Assembly: GCA_023460055.1 (NCBI GenBank)
Contig: JAEWRJ010000072.1
Coordinates: forward strand, 1-42,262
Direction of reading: 5' to 3'
Source of the DNA: Bacillota bacterium
Lineage (GTDB): Bacteria > Bacillota > Clostridia > Christensenellales > Aristaeellaceae
Length of the DNA stretch: 42,262 bases
Part shown: in pieces, positions 40,401 to 42,262 of the stretch
Layout of the letters: every line of letters begins with the position of its first letter
Position numbering within the stretch: the stretch's first letter is position 1
Notes under the pieces: generated by a model
What the model was told of the DNA's origin: nothing
The model's database searches: none
Seen by the model: the letters and a program-made list of their open reading frames with translations, nothing else
Translations under genes and position numbers: made by a program

Positions 40401-41676
40401 GGCCCTTGACCAGCATCATGGCCGGGCCAATCGCCGCGGCGACGCCCGCCTGCGTGATGATGCTCTTTTGCTGCTCCTCATCCAGGTCGGCGAATTTGTT
40501 GGCCAGATCCGCCACGCCATCGGCTGCGTCGCCCACAACGGGCAGGAAAGCGTTTCCGATGGAGATAGCGGCGCCGTTGATGCTGTTCTTCGCCAGCTGG
40601 ATCTTGGATTCCGTGGTGCCGTAGCGCTGCTCGGCCTCTTTAGTCAGGGCGATGTTTTCATCCCAGGCCTCATTGGCGCGGCTGATATTTTTCTCAAGCT
40701 GTCCCTGGGCGCCGGTCATGCGCAGCAGGGTGTCCGTGATCCGGATGTCTGAAAGGTTGAGCTCTTCCAGCACGCCGTACACGTCGCCGCCGGTTTCGTT
40801 GAGCAAGGCCAGGCCGTCAATGAAGGATATCAAAGCTTCCAGCGGATCCGCGCCGAACGCGGCCGCGAAGGCCTGCTCGCTCATATTGGCGGTCTTGGCG
40901 TAAACCTTAAGGCCGTCGCCGCCCGCGCGCACATCCTGCAGCATGCGCTGCAGCACACGGCTTGCCGCCGATCCGCCCGCCTCCGCGTTGATGCCGAGGC
41001 TGGCCATCGTGGCGGCCAGTCCCATCACCTGCGCGTTGCTCAGGTTGAGAATGCTGCCGGCGCCACTGAGGCGCTGAGCCATATTGACGATATCCGCCTC
41101 CGTGGTAGCGGTGTTGTTGCCCAGGTCGACGATGGTGCTGCCCAGGCGGTCGATGTTGGAGATATCCATCCCCATGACATTGGCGTATTGCGCCAGCATG
41201 GAGGCGCCGGCCTCCTCGGATAGGTTGGTGGCCACAGAAAGATCCGCGATCGTGCGCGTGAATTTCTCCAGCTGCGCCTGCGGCACGCCCAGCTGACCGC
41301 CGGCTTCCATGATCCCGGCCAGGCCTTCCACGCTTTTCGGAACAACCCGGCTCATCTCCAGCAGCTGCTTATTGAGCGCGGCGTATTCCGGCTCGCTGGC
41401 GTTGACGGTCTTGCGCACGCCGGCGAAGGTGCTTTCAAACTCAATTGCTGCCCTGGTGGAGGCCACAAAGCCGCCCACCACAGGAGCAGTCACGCCGGCA
41501 GTCATGGCGATGCCGGCGGTGCCAAAGATATTCCAGGCCGCGGCCGCTTTTTGGGCGGCGGTCGCGTTTTCGCTCGCGAATACCTTGGCCTGCGCGCCCG
41601 CTGCATTCAGGCCGGCGATATATTTATTAGTATCCAGCGTCAGATAGCTGACGATATCGCCTGCTCGAAATGCCAT
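37414..41676 (-). CDS. Phage tail tape measure protein
   Basis: A 1420-residue protein. The N-terminal third follows the TP901-type tape measure pattern (AAIEFESTFAGVRKTVNASEPEY ... SNAQVMGLAATMASLGINAEAGGSAASRVLQRML), with hydrophobic helices (IAMTAGVTAPVVGGF, AAIGPAMMLVKGLVGVLSGPGGLIALGLAGAAAIAG). Long coiled coils occupy the rest, and residues near 1118-1130 form a glycine run (GSGGGGGGGG). It sets tail length; at about 0.15 nm per residue this suggests a tail near 200 nm. The ATG follows GGAGGG. Confidence 0.93.
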   Translation of the reverse strand: MAFRAGDIVSYLTLDTNKYIAGLNAAGAQAKVFASENATAAQKAAAAWNIFGTAGIAMTAGVTAPVVGGFVASTRAAIEFESTFAGVRKTVNASEPEYAALNKQLLEMSRVVPKSVEGLAGIMEAGGQLGVPQAQLEKFTRTIADLSVATNLSEEAGASMLAQYANVMGMDISNIDRLGSTIVDLGNNTATTEADIVNMAQRLSGAGSILNLSNAQVMGLAATMASLGINAEAGGSAASRVLQRMLQDVRAGGDGLKVYAKTANMSEQAFAAAFGADPLEALISFIDGLALLNETGGDVYGVLEELNLSDIRITDTLLRMTGAQGQLEKNISRANEAWDENIALTKEAEQRYGTTESKIQLAKNSINGAAISIGNAFLPVVGDAADGVADLANKFADLDEEQQKSIITQAGVAAAIGPAMMLVKGLVGVLSGPGGLIALGLAGAAAIAGIGIAAAKDYDKSVLERTSELFGDIELSASEVQKIIAEGFGKPVIETSGLISASDAAKAAWDNFSGLHNQLSTKVYTFTVTGDTSSLAGLPGDVDSLIDAAEQSLDKGRERIVTSLNQLFDPGEGEEFKLSTSQWFSGLDSEMAAKGEELRKAVKDALAGDGEPDPEDVERVIRLQKELFDLVQKATSIDEQARDSAFIQRARAGGLSADSVLALEAERKKIEEEGRQAVDKVFEDAVYQAEKMRLNNYYDKNQYSSVDEQYNALMAQAREAYGQKEARVIQRGLNIADQAYYGETMDNYRAEIQRAKAWSDKTRGLTAVELAADQSLVNEGASLELSSDSARKFVENFKGIYDDLIKLQGIFNTEGLELPQQYQDMLQQYEQLESFANKDYLTAEGDYQATGRGESLTQIEAEAGTKNADVYKESFDKTLSDAPVRDYELTTETDPANSKAAQDAAAAAKSAIDAANNAAEEEEVHIWDTLTPPPQLKNDLNQAGQDAGGALVDGANTGAEEEEVHIEDTLTGPVGNLPAAMGAIGAQAGRDLAAQARAQGPQVRAAGVYLGKQMEAGTKQGLGIASPAKSMINIVHNIRDTVVNTSKSIVAAVKGAGNTVGTAYSDSYNAGVINEILNPAAVTPAANPRVEETLARISGMGYIPGDVWTAMDPPKKGSGGGGGGGGNKAAPAPDYSAGINATLARVAQEQANLRAAINGYDAEYQRMLELTGSWRPYYDETELDKRVDAIEKKYKALIDAEQAGYDALSQEEQQARSEAHNKLMAQLQENQREEISSIQQNYKLQQQLGADFLASVSSSLSAAFAAKQEAARAEDYQDNVADLEKRIRQTRSARERRELTEELERLQRDEALRLEQQQLNDTLAGINALNKALGAGVIGLGDLLADPTLQTGTGGLGAVQGITAEQLESVLQAMADRQAEGGTQYSIDLSGAVIRDDSDIDRIIDGFEERMRSIQRDMWR

Positions 41677-41697
41677 TCTTTTCCCTCCGTTTATCAG

Positions 41698-41892
41698 TTA
41701 ATGTGCATCGGTTTGTCCTATATTCACCGTCGCCCCCAGCGCTTTTAACGCCTGCAGAGCGGCCCGGTTACGGTTGACAGGCTTGCCGATCTTGTCCTTG
41801 ATTGCGTAGTCTGGCGGCTTTTTCTGCCGCATTAAAAAAGCGCCTGCCTCATCCAGGCAGTACGCGATGTATTCGTCCCTGATGCCCAGCAT
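41698..41892 (-). CDS. Tail assembly chaperone, second part (possible frameshift product)
   Basis: A 64-residue reading from ATG 41892 (MLGIRDEYIAYCLDEAGAFLMRQKKP). The same frame is open upstream to 41967 and reads EPGFYSLCLTAKSFGSRPSAMLGI, which looks like part of the domain. No ATG, GTG or TTG starts that part. This suggests the domain is made by frameshifting from the upstream gene, as with gpG/gpGT-type tail chaperones. Relative to that gene it lies in the +1 frame. Confidence 0.6.
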   Translation of the reverse strand: MLGIRDEYIAYCLDEAGAFLMRQKKPPDYAIKDKIGKPVNRNRAALQALKALGATVNIGQTDAH

Positions 41893-41953
41893 GGCGCTGG
41901 GCCGTGATCCGAAGCTCTTGGCCGTCAGGCAGAGCGAGTAGAAACCCGGCTCC

Positions 41954-42262
41954 TTAACGAAAGGCCTTTAGACCCTCGGTGCCTCCGATGCCGTAGTAGT
42001 AGATCGCCAGCAGCTGACGGTCCGTCAGGGCGGCGCCCGCCTCCACGATCTCCTCATAGCTGGGCTCCACCAGCACACGCCCGGCGTAATAGTCGAGCAC
42101 CTTGGCGTTGTCCTTAATGCCGCGCACGCCGCCCACGCCTTTGGTGTAAAGCTCGCTCACGGCGTTCAGCAGCTCGTTGGGCACGCTGCCGCTCTGCGCC
42201 ATCTCCAGCAGGCCCAGGCGCTTCACTCTGGCCACAAAGGGCTGCCCGTCACCAAAGCCCGG
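41954..42262 (-). CDS. Tail assembly chaperone, first part (partial)
   Basis: Open to the right edge; about 102 residues visible (GDGQPFVARVKRLGLLEMAQSGSVPNELLNAVSELY ... TDRQLLAIYYYGIGGTEGLKAF). The FVARVKRLGLL-type opening is like the tail chaperones upstream of tape measure genes in Bacillota siphoviruses. It helps load the tape measure during tail assembly. The true start is beyond the window; an internal GTG at 42235 is not needed. The end AAG-GCC-TTT-CGT-TAA is a candidate +1 slip site. Confidence 0.75.
   Translation of the reverse strand, partial: PGFGDGQPFVARVKRLGLLEMAQSGSVPNELLNAVSELYTKGVGGVRGIKDNAKVLDYYAGRVLVEPSYEEIVEAGAALTDRQLLAIYYYGIGGTEGLKAFR

Larger units (their letters stand above)
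26925..42262 (-). mobile_element. Prophage, lysis and tail region (partial)
   Basis: About 15 kb of siphovirus-type structural and lysis genes, nearly all leftward: tail chaperones, tape measure, distal tail, tail spike, DGR, endolysin and holin, ending at a terminator. The right end is outside the window, and no integrase, capsid or packaging gene is seen. The left boundary lies between the phosphofructokinase stop (26673) and the terminator; I could not identify the attachment repeat. Confidence 0.88.

Overview
The window looks like a chromosomal segment of a fairly GC-rich member of the Bacillota (Clostridia). This rests on strong AGGAGG ribosome binding sites, the rpsF-ssb-rpsR order, a SpoVK/CbbX-type AAA+ ATPase, a phosphofructokinase with pyrophosphate-type residues, XkdX-type phage proteins, and ECF sigma/anti-sigma and small secreted genes of clostridial style. 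A Christensenellales-like lineage is only a guess; no rRNA or tRNA gene was seen.

Layout. (a) 1-7.3 kb is ordinary chromosome: a CoA-disulfide/persulfide reductase-like flavoenzyme cut by the left edge, with a CsoR/CstR-like operator; a GtrA protein; a nucleoside phosphorylase; a leftward NUDIX-GNAT-EamA-HhH run; a serine acetyltransferase; and rpsF-ssb-rpsR ending in a clear terminator. (b) 7.3-10.7 kb holds an intact Fic protein beside a scar of broken genes: the 3' half of a solute-binding protein, half of an MFS transporter, a Fic fragment, a second solute-binding tail and a 75-bp direct repeat. This points to an ancestral [solute-binding protein - Fic] pair that duplicated and decayed. 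(c) 10.7-16.4 kb, partly AT-rich, is read leftward: AAA ATPase, ECF sigma factor, membrane anti-sigma-like protein, two small secreted proteins and a large secreted protein that seems to join a beta-propeller-like half to a solute-binding half. Three perfect inverted repeats sit between these genes, one covering a ribosome binding site. (d) 16.5-26.7 kb is housekeeping and metabolism: UMF1-type MFS, nitroreductase, a tightly overlapping AAA+/threonine aldolase/DUF4180/NUDIX operon, a secreted carbohydrate-binding protein, an AraC regulator with an apparent N-terminal frameshift, class II aldolase and PPi-type phosphofructokinase.

(e) 26.9-42.3 kb is the lysis and tail end of a siphovirus-type prophage, read leftward and running off the right edge: tail chaperones (possible +1 frameshift), tape measure, distal tail protein, a long tail/spike protein with HxH repeats, accessory tail proteins, and a complete diversity-generating retroelement (DGR). 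The DGR has the order target gene with variable repeat (VR) - hairpin - avd - template repeat (TR) - reverse transcriptase. VR and TR are each 105 bp. They differ at 13 positions, and every one is a coding-strand adenine in TR. Small genes, an NlpC/P60-like endolysin, a holin-like protein and a terminator follow. One small gene inside the tail module is on the opposite strand with its own promoter.

The DGR is the strongest special system here. The ECF-linked secreted-protein locus with its inverted repeats is the least explained.
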